Assembly (NCBI RefSeq): GCF_043290135.1
Contig: NW_027464588.1
Coordinates: forward strand, 1,561,501-1,625,500
Origin: Rhipicephalus microplus
Lineage: Eukaryota; Arthropoda; Arachnida; Ixodida; Ixodidae
DNA: 64,000 nt
Reading direction: 5' to 3'
Shown here piece by piece: positions 10,440 to 21,669 of the stretch. The first letter of the stretch is position 1. The number at the start of each line of letters is the position of its first letter. The notes beneath the pieces were generated by a model, which searched no databases, was not told where the DNA came from, and worked only from the letters and a program-made list of their open reading frames with translations. A program made the translations under genes and the position numbers.

Positions 10440-10690
10440 ATATGACGCGATTGCAATGGACGCGAGTGTTGAAGTCTTGAAAAGCCTGCAATGCAAGTCG
10501 CAACGCATTCGGCCGGACCAGGCAGGCAATTGGACGTTTCACTACGATAATGTTCCAGCCGACAGTGCCTTCGTCGTCACCGACTAGTAGGCAGGAAGGG
10601 GTGCCACCTACGATATCCAAAGCCCGCATACAGCGTGGACTTGGTTACCCTCAACAGTTAGAACGCAGACCTCAGGTGCCCTCTTCTGTG
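10440..10690 (+). pseudogene. Mariner-like transposase C-terminal remnant, copy A
   Basis: A frame from 10,456 to the TAG at 10,585 gives 43 codons containing RIRPDQAG, WTFHYDN and VPADSAFVVTD. This resembles the mariner block RP(D/E)L...LHHDNAPAHTA, which includes the second catalytic Asp. After a frameshift near the TAG, 'KPAYSVDLVTLN' corresponds to the PPYSPDLAPxDF motif with the third Asp. The rest of the transposase is not recognisable and no intact ends were found. The remnant is present in both duplication copies, so it predates the duplication. The assignment rests on motif memory. Confidence 0.6.
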
Positions 10691-12660
10691 TTGAACAGCG
10701 TCGCCGTCACCGTCAGTGGCGTAAACGATACACATAAAGAATTAAAAGGGGCGAAATGGCCTGGATATAAATGGATTCGAAACTGGGCCCCTCTACTTGG
10801 CATTCGAGTACGAAATCACAGAGCCACGCTGTTGCTTGAAATTCGTTCGCGAAAAGACAACGGCACCATGACGGGCACGGAATCAGATCAACCTATAGTA
10901 ATATGTCCTGGAAGAAGAGTAAAATTACAAGCAGTACCAGCACATTGCGAATCGTGACACCAGTGTGTGGTTGGAAACATCTCGGCCGCTGCAAAGAGGT
11001 CAGCCATAATTCTTCATTGTCGTCAGTCGCATCCAGCGTCGACAAAGTGCGCATATTGCCGTACAGATGTGTTGCCAGTGCTGCCCAAGTTCCAAAGTTA
11101 TAAATTATGACGCAGCATATAGCTTGCGAAAAGCCAAACTTCAAACACAGATGACCTTGTACTAACATAATGCCGCGCTTAGAATTCGGATTAGGCAGTA
11201 GTTTAAACGTGTTTTTTTTCTACGCCTCAAAACCCTTTTTTTTTTAAATCAAGCATTCTGGGACAGTGGATGGACTCAAAGTAGCTCGAAGTGCAGCATT
11301 GAAAGCCATTCCAGTAAGTACTACCGGAACGCATTTGGTAGCCAAATCTATCCCTGTAACCGACGTAATCGACGCAAAAGGAGACTGTTTTGAAGATTGG
11401 TAAATACTGGTAACAATCAATTCAGTGAATAATTTTTAGTGACATTGCTAACATAACTTTCAGAACAGACCATGTACGCGTAATAATAATAAATCACAAT
11501 TTTGTTTTTTCAACAATCATAGCTTATGAGAAACAAAGAAACATAGAGATCAAAAACAGATAGGTTAACCACGGCCATTAGCAAGTAGGCTGCTTTTTAT
11601 AGTAAATTGGGCAACCGCAGAGAAACCGAGGAGACGAGGAAATAAATGAAAATTCGCCCACGCCCTATTAGTCCTTTGTTCACCGGCCGTGGCACAATAC
11701 TCGGGACGCAAAAGCATCTAGTCAAGGAGAGATACCAAGAGACTAAACACGGAGAGGCTACCAGTATTGTGCTCTTGGGTCATAGGTCTTGCACGCATAT
11801 GTAACGAAACGTCCAACTACAATACCATACAAGGGCATGCAAGGCCAACGAACTTTCGCGGCTTAAAGAACTCGGAGAGAAAACAGTCTCAAACTGTTAA
11901 TGCGTTTCACTCATGCACTGGCAGGTGTCCCGGATTCAGGTGTGCGTCCTTTCACTAGACTAGAGAAAGCCACTTCATCGGGATATTCTAATGCTTGCTT
12001 TCACTTCGTTCTTCACAGCGTTCCTGACGAACATTACTCCAGCGAATAACAGCTAAGCACTCTTGCATAGTAAGTAAACAGCAACAAGCAATAGCGACGA
12101 AAAATACCTCTGTCTAACAGCGGCGAGAACGTGCACATGTTTCATAAGGAGTTGGAGTTGGTGAGTCCTGTAATACACAAACCAACGTCCACACCATAGA
12201 AAATTGCAATCACTCTTGAATGTTGTTTGTGATCGTACAAAACAAGTTTTGTACGCAAAAAAATGAACTGAATTTCGTTAAACATTAGTTTGTGCAATAA
12301 TTTATTTATAAGTAATTATTGCTGTCTGGACTATCCACTTCTAATGGGACTCACTGTAGCGTATAAGAGATGTTATTGTAGTCTGTACGCTAACGGATAA
12401 GTTAAAAATAGTTTATTAATTTCCAACAAATAATTTTCTGGTATTTTTTCCTTAGGACTGTTTTCATTTTTCACACTCAGCGAGCACTTTTATGCAAAGC
12501 TTGTAAACATGCTTGCAACTTTAGTGGCTTTGAGGAGCCTGATTCGCTTCCCATTTCAAATGCAGGAATTCTCTCAACAATAATGACACCAATACTTTTT
12601 TGTGGCGGTTAAGTTCCCAAAAACATAATTTTTTCACGAGCTCAAGAGAGAGAGAGAAAA
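10691..12660. other. No gene recognised
   Basis: The sequence is shared with copy B (33,851-35,920). Short open frames on both strands (for example 10,550-10,957 plus and 10,893-11,168 minus) are not preserved in length between copies and show no domain. Confidence 0.6.
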
Positions 12661-12699
12661 TGGCAGCATATCCACGGAGTGAATGATGGAGAGTGGGGC

Positions 12700-12893
12700 G
12701 AAGAATTCGTCCGTCCATTCGTTGTTGCTTCTGTCCGTCCATGCGTCCATCAGCCCGTCCGTGCTTGCGTCTGCTCGTGCGTCTGTTCGTGCGTCTGTTT
12801 GTGCGTCCGTCCCTGCGTTCGTCCATGCAGCCGCCGCTGCGTCCGTTCATGCGTCCATTCATGCATCTGTCTATGCGTCCCTTCGTCTATCTA
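12700..12893 (+). repeat. Degenerate CGTCCGTC/CATGCGTC minisatellite
   Basis: Units of 8-12 bp built from 'GTCCGTCC', 'ATGCGTCC' and 'GTGCGTCT' repeat in all frames and create Val/Arg/Cys-rich pseudo-frames on both strands. These are repeat artefacts, not proteins. Confidence 0.85.
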
Positions 12894-13177
12894 TTCAACA
12901 CTCCAAGTACCACCATCTCGCATCTTTTCATCCTATATTCCCCATATAGAAGCACCACCATCCAGCGGACATTCCAAGGACTAAACGAGAAGTGGCACAC
13001 GCACACTTTCTTACGGCTTGCGCTTCGGGTCCACTTCCCACCTTTAACCACCTCGAGTTTATGGTATATACTAGTTCACTGTATTCATGGCACTGCGGCC
13101 GAACGCTCGCTAAACCTTTCGAAAACCAAGGAGGTTACGCCCAGCGAGTATGACGTAGCAAACTTTTTCAGTCAGAT

Positions 13178-13297
13178 AGTGCTCAATGTACATGTCAATG
13201 GCTGCTAATGGTGATCGTAGCCTGCGCGTTAACTAAAAGCCGAATGCTCTTGTCTCTCATTCTCTATTAGCGGCCATTGACATGTACATTGAGCACT
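13178..13297. repeat. 32-bp-arm inverted repeat (hairpin)
   Basis: 'AGTGCTCAATGTACATGTCA' begins the left arm (13,178-13,209). Its reverse complement occupies 13,266-13,297 with a single mismatch over 32 positions and a loop of 56 bases. It lies inside the copy-A-only 760-bp element. Confidence 0.9.
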
Positions 13298-13420
13298 ATT
13301 TTTATTGTTCAACAACGCACAGAAGAAGTCTCTCACTGGCACCACCTTGGAGGTTAAATGTTATACTTGTTATATACTACGGGGGAGTAACGGATGCCGC
13401 TATAGGGAGCTTCGCCCCTA

Positions 13421-14284
13421 AAACGCATAGAGATGAAGTATGGACAACGGCACACAAATGAGGAGACACAAACAAGCACCGACTAGCAGCTAAATTTTTC
13501 TGTAACACGAAAAGGAAATATACACGGAAAAACATGGGAAAGAAATGTAAAGGATGACAAATTTTTTTCAAGGAATTTTTACACGTACATAAAGACTGCT
13601 CTTTTTTGTAGTTTTTACACTGAAAGAGACGTATAGAAAAGCAGCAGTTGCAAGCGAACCACCTATATAAGTGCAACGACGTCGGAGCGAATGGAAAATT
13701 CCTGCGAATACAAATCGGATAACCATAATTTCTTCGTACGCAAGCTCGTCATACGTGTTCGCACACAAAACGTACGAACAGTCTATGCGCTTATATAGTA
13801 TGTTCGTGCAGAGTGCACGGACTGTATAGCAGAGATAGGCGCACGTCTATGTCCCGACAGGCATTACAGCAGTGACACGTCAATTCGCGGTGACGAAAGG
13901 TCTAAGAAAATAAGCCTACGCCTGTTTCAATAACTGCCTGCCGCCGTTTCGTGCATGTTTGCCTCCGTGAGTGACAGCTGGCCAACTGCAGCAGCCGCTT
14001 CTTGGGTGAAAGCGGTGGCAAAGACAGCGCGCGTGGAACACACCGCATGAATTGGCGTTTCCAGCCCAAATACGGCCCCGTCCAAGTTCAAAAAGGAAAC
14101 TTCAAATCGGCTGAAATTGAATTGGGAGACGCGCAGTCGCGATTGAATGTTGTTTGGCTCCGCCGGGCTTATTGCGGGCGCCCCGAACTGCGGTGCTTCT
14201 CGACGGCATCCGCGAAACAACAGCACGTTCAATGAAGTACTGTTCGCAAACACGGCGACAAGAAATGATGTCGCACTACTTGTT
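13421..14284. other. No gene recognised
   Basis: The sequence aligns with copy B 35,950-36,827. Frames at 13,377-13,676, 13,927-14,349 and 14,002-14,235 have no domain and are not co-conserved in length. Confidence 0.55.
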
Positions 14285-14525
14285 GCTGGGCCAGTGCATG
14301 CAACGATCCCGCCACGGTTATGGTGCGCGACAGCTGACGCGGAGGTCATGGGATCGAATCCCAGCCACGATGGCCGAATCGTGGCTGGGAGGCGAAATCG
14401 CTTGAGGCCTATGTGCTTAGATTTAGCCTTAGGTGCACATTTAAGAACCCCAGTTGGCCGAATTTTCCTGAGTGCTCCAGCACGGCGTCACTTACAAATA
14501 AATCGTGCTTTTGAGACGTTAAACG
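14285..14525 (+). mobile_element. tRNA-derived SINE (ixodid tick type), copy A
   Basis: A B-box-like 'GATCGAATCCCAGCC' at ~14,351-14,365 is followed by 'GGAGGCGAAAT', 'TTAAGAACCCCAGTTGG' and the tail 'TTTTGAGACGTTAAA'. This resembles the Ruka-type SINEs I know from ixodid ticks. The orthologous copy is at 36,828-37,068, so the insertion predates the duplication. The 5' tRNA part is diverged. Confidence 0.75.
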
Positions 14526-14568
14526 CCGACAAATGCTTATTAGCTTATAACACAGTGCTTTGTTATTA

Positions 14569-14625
14569 AATGCGAAGCATTTTTTAGTACTACATGCCCT
14601 TTGAGCTGTAATATCTATCTATCTA

Positions 14626-14699
<74 letters not shown>
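14569..14699 (+). repeat. AATGCGAAGCATT palindrome, ATCT then AT microsatellite
   Basis: The palindrome is at 14,569-14,581, ATCT units at ~14,611-14,630, then about 70 bp of pure AT. Copy B has the palindrome and ATCT (37,112-37,199) but no AT run. The homology between the duplication copies ends here. Confidence 0.9.
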
Positions 14700-14702
<3 letters not shown>

Positions 14703-14705
<3 letters not shown>

Positions 14706-14812
14706 TCTCACTGGCACCACCTTGGAGATCAAAATGTTATACTTGTTACACACTGCAACGGCTACGAGGGATGAACGGGTGCCACTAGAAAGAGCTTCGC
14801 TCCTAAAAGCGT
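14703..14812 (+). mobile_element. 3' fragment of the 760-bp element family
   Basis: 'CTCACTGGCACCACCTTGGA' through 'GAGCTTCGCTCCTAAA' matches 13,331-13,420. Only the terminal ~110 bp is present, joined to the AT microsatellite. Confidence 0.75.
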
Positions 14813-15429
14813 AATTTCATGGCTTATTCCAACGCTTGATAGAGCTAATCGCTTTTTATGGGTAAGCTGCTTCAAAACATCACCGGTGAAGTGGCGTCGA
14901 AGACAGGTTTTCGCATTTCACAGCTGCGACTGATCAGCGACGGTTTTCATCAACAAAAAACTGAAAAAAAAATGAAAAAGATTCAGTACATTTTTCTTGT
15001 GCCTTCCCGTGCAAATCAGCGCGAAAGTTCGAAGGTACAACACTCTTTCTTCTTTGCATGGGCCCAAACGGTGCACGCGCCAGCGAAAACACAGCAAAAA
15101 CTGCGGTAGGCACCGCAGTTTTGCCTACCAAGCCCGACAATAGCGCCACCACATTTTGCTGACGTGTTTCCGGTCGAATTTTTCTGTATACGTGAAAGGA
15201 AACTGCGTGCCTGCGTTTCTTGTATGTGTGAAACAAACGGCGTGTGTTTACACACTTTGATAATACCAGAGAACGCCTATCTCGCACCCAGGCGCCCATA
15301 GGCTTCCGGTGGCGTACTCTCACACCCAGACGCCATTTTTGCTCTGGATTGCAAAGGCGTGTATGTATTGCGCCAGGTTAATATGGCAGACGGCTGCTCT
15401 GAGACTTTATTTCCGAAAAGCTTCTGTTC

Positions 15430-15669
15430 ACTCTACTGCCGATTACTATGGAAGCCGTTTGGACACCACTACGCCGTGTTTGAATGCGAAAATAATCAGC
15501 GCAAGAGGAAGTTAATACTGAGCGCTGCCCGTGAAGACCACAACACGACGCGAAAACTGCACGGGTACGGTATTTCGAGATTGCACATACTTCCATCCAC
15601 AATGACAAAGCCTGAGCTGCGTAGCCAGCGGATAACTTTAATTACCAGGGAAAAACTACGAACTCAGTG
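15430..15669 (+). pseudogene. Possible degraded THAP-like zinc-binding domain
   Basis: In the frame ending at 15,670 the peptide contains 'HYAVFECENNQRKRKLIL', 'REDHNTTRKL', 'ISRLHILPS' and 'LITREKL'. The order (short N-terminal strand, Asn-Asn-Gln-Arg-Lys, His, Leu-His-x-x-Pro, basic end) recalls divergent THAP-type domains. Several Cys positions expected of such a domain are absent and no DFxxCSxHF ending is visible. It could be a transposon-derived remnant or chance. Confidence 0.25.
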
Positions 15670-15670
15670 A

Positions 15671-17340
15671 AAGTGCGCTAGTAAATAAACTTAGTGCGTG
15701 TATTCATGCAGGATGTGAACTGTTTCCCTGTAAAGCAGTAATTTGCGTGCAGTATGGCTGAAGTATGCAATACCATACCATCCCCGTACCTTTTCGCAGG
15801 CAGCCTGGCAATACTATAGTAGGAGATATTATGACTCACCCGTGCGTGCACACAGTGCGCACATTCAGTACAAGTGTAACGGCGCACTACCACGATGCAA
15901 AGAAACACGAACAGCGGAAAGTGTGGCTTTTGACTCCGCCGAACTCCGACGTTCCTCGACTGTCGATAATCGAATTCGCGCTTCCAGCCGGCGTCCCTAT
16001 AAGATTTTGCTCTGGCTGGCACTTTTGGCAACGTGTGTGTTCCGAGTGCCATGTATGACTGGCAAATCACAAGCACATGCGGTGCATGAGCACAAGCCGG
16101 AGCAGGATTCTACCGGGGACGCCTACTGAAAATACAAGTTTTGCCGAGAGACTGTCAAGACAAGTCGAAGTTCGAATGGCTGAAAAGCCACGCCTTCTGC
16201 ACACCTGCTGAAGCTGCTTCCGCAATAGGTGATGCACGTGCTGTAGACCTCCCACACTGTCAATGAAGGTCTTCTCGACGGTTCACACACACAAAAAAAA
16301 ACACCACAACTTCGCAGGACAGAAAAAGTGCGAAACACGCTTACAGCCGGACTCAGGTTGGGAAGTTTCGCTTTTGATTTGCGGAGCGTTTTCCAGCATG
16401 GCAGTTCAAGGTGTTGCTTCACCATGCTTTTGACAGATGGCGCGGCACGCTTCCCAATCATGGCGGCACGCACTGAACTCACTGCGCTGTTATGTTAAGG
16501 AGTTGGTGCCTTTTTGCGAATAACTATTAAGAAAGGATTATTTACCAATACAGCTGATGGAAGAATTAAATACGGCACCCTACGCCTGTCACGTTCTGGT
16601 GTAAAATGAACGCATGCCTGACATCATTGCGAAATGACAGTAGTATACTACAAGCCGTGGTGTCCGCTGAAGATCTACAATTACTGTACTTGGGATGTTC
16701 AGTTTTCTGTGTGCATACCCAGCCGGCAAAAAAAAGAAGACTTAGAAGACTTCGAGCTTCGCCTTCAAGAAAAGTACACGATTGCCTAATCGGGCACTGT
16801 GCGCATTTACTTAAACCGTGTCGCAAGAAAAGCAACGCTTCTGCGCGTATCACTAGCCATTTAAAGCTATCCTAGAATGCGTACTACAAGTACAGTTCCG
16901 AAGTGTCCACTAACCTATAATTATTTCTTTCGCAAATGCGCGAAGTACACCCTACGCGTCCGTAATATGTGACTGCGCCGCCGCATACTTTGTAGTGTGC
17001 GGGCAGCTTTAATTAAATACCTGAAATGACCTGGTTAGGGAGTATTAAATAAGGGATGGGTCAACAAATGCGGATTACAGACAGTGATCTTCATGACGAA
17101 CAGTATATGCAGTTATGTTGTCCGCTAAAGTTGATGAACACGTTATGGTTGCACTGTCACGAGATAAGCCATTCCAGTCCACTTAAGCTACGCATTTATT
17201 CTAAAGTTTGCGTATTTTCACTGTTAGTGTTATTCTATGATTCTGTCACGCAATATTACATACGTTGGTAAGACCCCTCCCGCTACAGGGCACTCTTATA
17301 GCGTTTTATCTTTATTTACGAGGCAGTTGTAAGCATTAGT
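15671..17340. other. No gene recognised
   Basis: Several overlapping short frames (for example 15,743-16,129 plus and 16,123-16,482 minus) have no recognisable domain. The region lies in the spacer between duplication copies and I saw no second copy of it. Confidence 0.5.
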
Positions 17341-17400
17341 ATGGCTCCGTGGTGGAACGCCTGGATGCATCGTAGAAGGCACGGGTTTTATTCTCTCTTG
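17341..17400 (+). repeat. tRNA-like segment, possible SINE head
   Basis: 'TGGCTCCGTGGTGGAACGCC' resembles an A box and 'CACGGGTTTTATTC' a degraded B box about 35 bases later. No complete cloverleaf and no SINE body follow. Confidence 0.3.
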
Positions 17401-17555
17401 AACAAGCGTCTCTTTAATTGCTTATTCATTTGAATATGTCTGAAATTTTCGCCCACGAAGAAAGGTCATTTTTTCCTCACAACTAACAACGTCGCCGCCA
17501 GAACTTCCAGGAGACGAGCTCTCTGAATCTATACCACATTAACTATTACAATTAT

Positions 17556-17764
17556 ATTATATGGGATTTTACGTCTCAAACCCACAATAAAATTATGGAG
17601 GGATGCCGTAGTGAAAGGTTCCAGAATTTTAAACCATCCTGGGTTGACATCGCACATTCAACGGGCCTCTATCATTTTGTCTCCATCGACATATGACCGC
17701 CGCGGCCGGGATCCAATAACGGACCTCCGTGTGAGCAACTGAGCATCGTAGCCACTAATCTACC
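17556..17764 (-). mobile_element. tRNA-derived SINE, near full length
   Basis: On the minus strand the element starts with a tRNA-like head ('GTGGCTACGATGCTCAGTTG', B-box-like 'TTGGATCCCGGCC'). It continues through 'GGCCCGTTGAATGTGCGATG' and 'CTTTCACTACGGCATCCCTC' and ends 'GAGACGTAAAATCCC' before an A/T-rich tail. It is the same general family as the other tick-type SINEs here but a different subfamily (with the 'GTGCGATGTC' body). Confidence 0.7.
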
Positions 17765-17779
17765 ATGAAACACAAACGA

Positions 17780-19039
17780 AAAGAAATAAATTACCCGTTA
17801 CGTAAAACATACACGTGCTATCACATAGCATATTGAAATTGTACACGAGAAAAACATCTTCACGTACAATGTGACCCTATTTCAACACATTACAGGACAT
17901 ACAATGTAACCATACTGTAAAACTTATATTGCAGTCATAGCCCGATGCACACGAAAATAGAAATTAATCATAAATCTAAAAATGTGACACCATACGGGAG
18001 AGAAAAAAGAACATAAAACATATACGCGATCATATACCATCGCGTCCCTTCTTATGCGCAATGTTTTGAAGTTTCTCGGTGAACAAGAAAATGTACAAGC
18101 TAGCGTGCATTGTTTAAATGGTATTCCACTAAGTAGCGCAACGTCTGTTTACCATAGTTTGTGTGCGCTGAAGTGTCCACTCTTCACTTTGCCAGTAATA
18201 CCGATTTGAAATCAGCGCCACAGCCACGGCCTTTGTAGCGCTGACGTACGTAAATTTCGAAATTTGATTGCTATTCGGCCGTGTCTACAGCGGTTAGACG
18301 AGCCAAGGCTTTAATAAGAGAGAGAACTTATTCAGAGAAAGGCAAATGGTTCCACCATGAGCTTCACTCTGTTCTGGACTGCTACTCTACAGTAGGAAAG
18401 GGTTACAGGGAAGCGAAAGAGTAATAAATGGCGACTGAAATCTATAGAGACATAAAAATGTGGTCTTTTAAAAGACGTGCCCCCAGTCCAGTGACTTTCA
18501 GGTATGCTACGACGGCTCCTATTGTTATATTTGTGCTGCTGGCGTCGGGCCTAATATCAACGTAACACTGCCTAAAGCCGCAATCTACTCCCTACAGGCG
18601 CTATAGTGGAAACTTACCTCTCCTCTGCAAAGTCTTTGCGGCCCTGCTTTCAAATTGTTGAGTGTCATTGCCAAAAGAAAGAATCGATATTGAACGAGAA
18701 GTTTTGAAGCATTCAAAAGAAAAAACAGGGGCAATGTGTCATGTGTAAATTATCCCTCAGTTCTCTTAATACATATAACGGATTCCCGTTTCTAGAAAGC
18801 GGCAGTGCGTAGCGATGATATTTAGGCGTTTCATGGAACTCCCCAGTTCGTACCATCTTGGCAGGCTTGTTGGCGTTGTATTGTTTGATGTCCAACTGTA
18901 AAATGACCCAGATAACCTATTCACGCATGCTCCACAGGTCCACATGTGCTAGGAGGCTTTCTGCAATAAACAATGTGTTTGACGTCCAGTGCTCGTTCTG
19001 CGTGATTGTTCTCCTTTAAACATCAAATAAACAAAACGT
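17780..19039. other. No gene recognised
   Basis: The sequence is A/T-rich. No frame over ~60 codons carries a recognisable domain. The right end runs into the 650-bp interspersed repeat. Confidence 0.5.
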
Positions 19040-19645
19040 ACGTTTATTTGATGTTCTGCGCAAGAAAATCGGTAAATGGTAATCTGGAGGCGCTGCGTTG
19101 GAGTGCCTCGAGCGTGCTGCGGAGGCGAACGAGCGCATCAAGTCATATCAAATGTAATGCATGACCGCTACCTGGCAGTTTCCTTGGAAAACGAAGCACG
19201 CGGCGTGCGCGCCCGTCTCGGAGGTGATAACGAGTAGAACGCAAAGTGACAGGCAAACGCCACCACCGTGTCGTCGTAGCAAAGCGTTGAAAACACTTGC
19301 CTTTTCGTGCAAGCGTTGCATGGTCAGCGCAGCGTGATAAACACAACGGTCCTTAAAATTACTTATATATGGATTGTCCAGTAAAAATACACACACAGAA
19401 AATATTTACGTGTCATTATGGTGCCTCAGATATCCGCAAAATTGCTTTTTAATGGACAATCACACTAGTAAGAACGCTGAATCTTGAGCAATATTGGCGG
19501 GCGCTGCAAATGGGTCGGCCATCTGGGGTATCGTCTGGTGCTCCTTGAGGTACCGTTAAGGACAGACAAACAGACAAATGTACAGACAGACCAACCTAAA
19601 CGTTTGCGTCGAAGGTCCCCCAAAAAAACACTATCGTCTTTAAAA
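19040..19645 (+). repeat. ~650-bp interspersed repeat, copy 2
   Basis: This copy begins near 'TTTATTTGATGTTCTGCGCA' and ends near 'CTATCGTCTTTAAA'. Its start is shared with 41,570 and 46,435, which supplies the left part that falls outside the window for copy 1. Confidence 0.8.
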
Positions 19646-20188
19646 AACAAACAAACAAGATAATCATATTTGAATGGCATGCAAATCGCGCCGAGAATAA
19701 GGTCCCATAGATGAAAGTCGAGGGACCTTAGCCGAGAAAACACGGCGGTGGTGACGGTGCACCGACGTTTCGGCGCACACAAATATACCGTCGTGTCGCC
19801 GCTCCACAGCGGCTCCACTGAGAGGCGCATTACAAGAAATGAGTGCGCGGTGGCATAGCACCCTTAAAAGAAGTTTAACAACCTAAGGGGGAGGGGGAAG
19901 CACGTATAGGAGCCCGTCAACGTGTTTACATCTGATGGGGCAAAACAACCTTGCGAGAACTTGCTCCAAACGACGTTTATATCGACTGCCGTGACAAGAT
20001 GGAAGTCTTTTAACTACAGTCACAACTTGCGCACATGTCGCACACCAAGTTAGTGAATCTGCCTATCAAGATTATACTCAGGAAAAATCATACATGCCTA
20101 CTGCATTGACGCTTTGGTAAATGGAGCAGTGCTAACTTTTACGAACCCGTGAATCGCTTAGTGCTCGTGTGCCGCGCCTACTTACATG

Positions 20189-20297
20189 CTTTGGCCGCAA
20201 ATAACAGGCACACAAAGTAAAGAAACACTCAACGACAAGCACAAGCGGTCGTTGAGTGTTTCTTTACTTTGTGTGTGTGTTATTTGTTGCCAAAGCA
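20189..20297. repeat. Imperfect hairpin in copy B
   Basis: This is the counterpart of 1,815-1,923: 'AAAGTAAAGAAACACTCAACG' is followed after a short loop by its exact complement, with outer arms 'GCTTTGGC...' and '...GCCAAAGC'. The fold is kept although the loop and outer arms have changed. Confidence 0.85.
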
Positions 20298-20585
20298 AGA
20301 CAGTAAGCAAGTACCAACTAGGACAACAATCAGTATTGCCGCACTTCTTCAGTTTTCAGAGTTGTGGAGATGTCATACAGATTTTAGATGCGGAGCATCT
20401 AATACTCGAGGCTTGTAGTGCGGCGCCGTCCGCAAGCTTCCTCCTCCTTCTTCCACCATCTGTGCATCCCTTCCTCCTCTACACACCGCGCGCGCTTCAC
20501 TCCTCCACCATCTGTGCACCTTCCTCCTCTACACACCGCGTGCGCTTCTCCTCTTTACGAACATTCGCTAGCTGTATAATGTAGC

Positions 20586-20740
20586 GCGCATGCGCCGTCA
20601 CGCTTCGAGAACATCGGCAGCTGACGCGCGCGCATGCGCCGTCGCGCTTCGAGAACATCGGCAGCTGACGCGCGCGCATGCGCCGTTGCGCTTCTCCCCC
20701 TTCTCGAACATTCGACAGCTGACAGTGCATGCGCCGTCGC
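20586..20740 (+). repeat. ~44-bp GC-rich tandem repeats upstream of the promoter
   Basis: Units carry 'CGCATGCGCCGTCRCGCTTC' followed by 'GAGAACATCGGCAGCTGACG'. They start near 20,588, 20,631, 20,675 and ~20,726, the last diverged. Each unit contains the palindromic core GCATGC and an E-box-like CAGCTG. Confidence 0.8.
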
Positions 20741-20744
20741 GCTG

Positions 20745-20779
20745 TATATATACTCAAGGTCGGTGCTCGCTAGCTCAGT
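20745..20779 (+). promoter_or_regulatory. Candidate core promoter: TATA box plus TCAGT initiator
   Basis: TATATATA at 20,745-20,752 is followed by the arthropod-type initiator TCAGT at 20,775-20,779, putting the presumed +1 A (20,777) about 32 bases after the start of the TATA box. That is textbook spacing. The first ATG of the Helitron-type frame is 51 bases downstream at 20,828. Confidence 0.65.
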
Positions 20780-20827
20780 TGCCGCTCGTCGGTTGGTTTG
20801 TACGGCGCGTCGACGTCCGAGGTCGCA

Positions 20828-21638
20828 ATGATCGACGTCCCTTCGACCAGCGCCGGCCAAAGTGTTGGTGGAACCGCAACCAAGTCGTCGTCCGAAGACA
20901 AAGCAGCGCGGAGAAGAGCTCGCGACGCCGAACGTAAACGTCGGCGTCGAGCGGAAGATTCTCAACTTAGAGAACGTGAAGCCGCTGAGAGACGTCAACG
21001 TCGAGCAGCAGCACCGGATTCGGCCGCTTTGAAACGTAAGCGTCGACAAGAGGACCCGGACTTTCGAAAACGGGAAGCCGAGTGCAAGCGTCGGCGACGA
21101 GAGGCCGATCCCGATGCTGCCCGCGAGCGCAAGCGCGCCGAGGTGGCGGCGTGGCGCGCCAAGCAGTATGCCACGCCCAACGCTCGCTTCAAGCGTGACT
21201 TCCTCGACCGAAGCTTCGGCCACACCTGCAAGGTGTGTGATCGTCTTTGGTTCGATAACAACTTAACTCGGATCGGCAACATTCAGAACAACTCCAAAGC
21301 GTGTTCGGTTCTTTGCGATACGTTTGGAAAGGGCACCGACTATGCCGACTACGTCGTGTGTGCTACGTGCAAGCAGTCGTTGATTGCCGGTCGAGTTCCC
21401 TCGGCTAGCGTGAGTTACGGCTACCGCTACCCACCCGGACCCGAACATCTACCCGAGTTGAACGCGGTTGAAGAACGACTCATCACTCCTCGACTCCCGT
21501 TCATGAGTATACGACGCTTGACCCCGTTAACCAATTATATGCTCCGAATTCTCCTCAGTGTTCCCCCGAGGGAAGCTGCGGGCAATTTTTTTTTCTTTAA
21601 TGCAAAGCATTTCTTGGTAAACTTCAGCGACCTTAGCG

Positions 21639-21669
<31 letters not shown>

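Larger units (their letters stand above)
12661..13420. mobile_element. 760-bp repeat element inserted in AG microsatellite, only in copy A
   Basis: Copy A reads (AG)n-AAAA then this block then 'AAACGCATAGAGATGAAG'. Copy B reads (AG)n-AAACGCATAAAGATGAAG, so the block is a clean insertion in A. It starts 'TGGCAGCATATCCACGG', has a GTCCGTCCATGC-type minisatellite and a strong internal hairpin, and ends 'GGGAGCTTCGCCCCTAAA'. A second copy of its 3' end lies at 14,703-14,812. The class is unknown. Confidence 0.7.
1..14629 (+). repeat. Segmental duplication copy A
   Basis: This stretch aligns collinearly and in the same orientation with 19,272-37,199. Anchors are 1-572 with 19,272-19,845, 1,487-2,010 with ~19,860-20,378, 2,011-3,315 with ~21,595-22,742, 3,305-3,498 with 28,442-28,617, and 4,963-14,629 with ~28,640-37,199. 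Similarity ends inside the ATCT/AT microsatellite at the right. The left end lies outside the window. Inserts specific to this copy are listed separately. The alignment was made by eye; no identity value was computed. Confidence 0.93.
20380..21590 (+). mobile_element. Helitron-like element fragment inserted in copy B
   Basis: Copy A is continuous here (around 2,010), so the block is an insertion into a T-rich site. It starts near the palindrome AGATGCGGAGCATCT (20,386-20,400), continues through a GC-rich promoter region with ~44-bp tandem repeats, and encodes the N-terminal part of a Helitron-type protein. The protein homology stops near 21,520 and the block ends near 21,590 in a T-run. It is therefore a truncated or internally deleted derivative, without the Rep and helicase domains. 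Confidence 0.65.

Noticed and set aside
12521..13208. Overlapping Arg-rich, Val/Cys-rich and Ala/Ser-rich frames
   Set aside because: All three frames and both strands are open because of the GTCC-type minisatellite; none has a domain.
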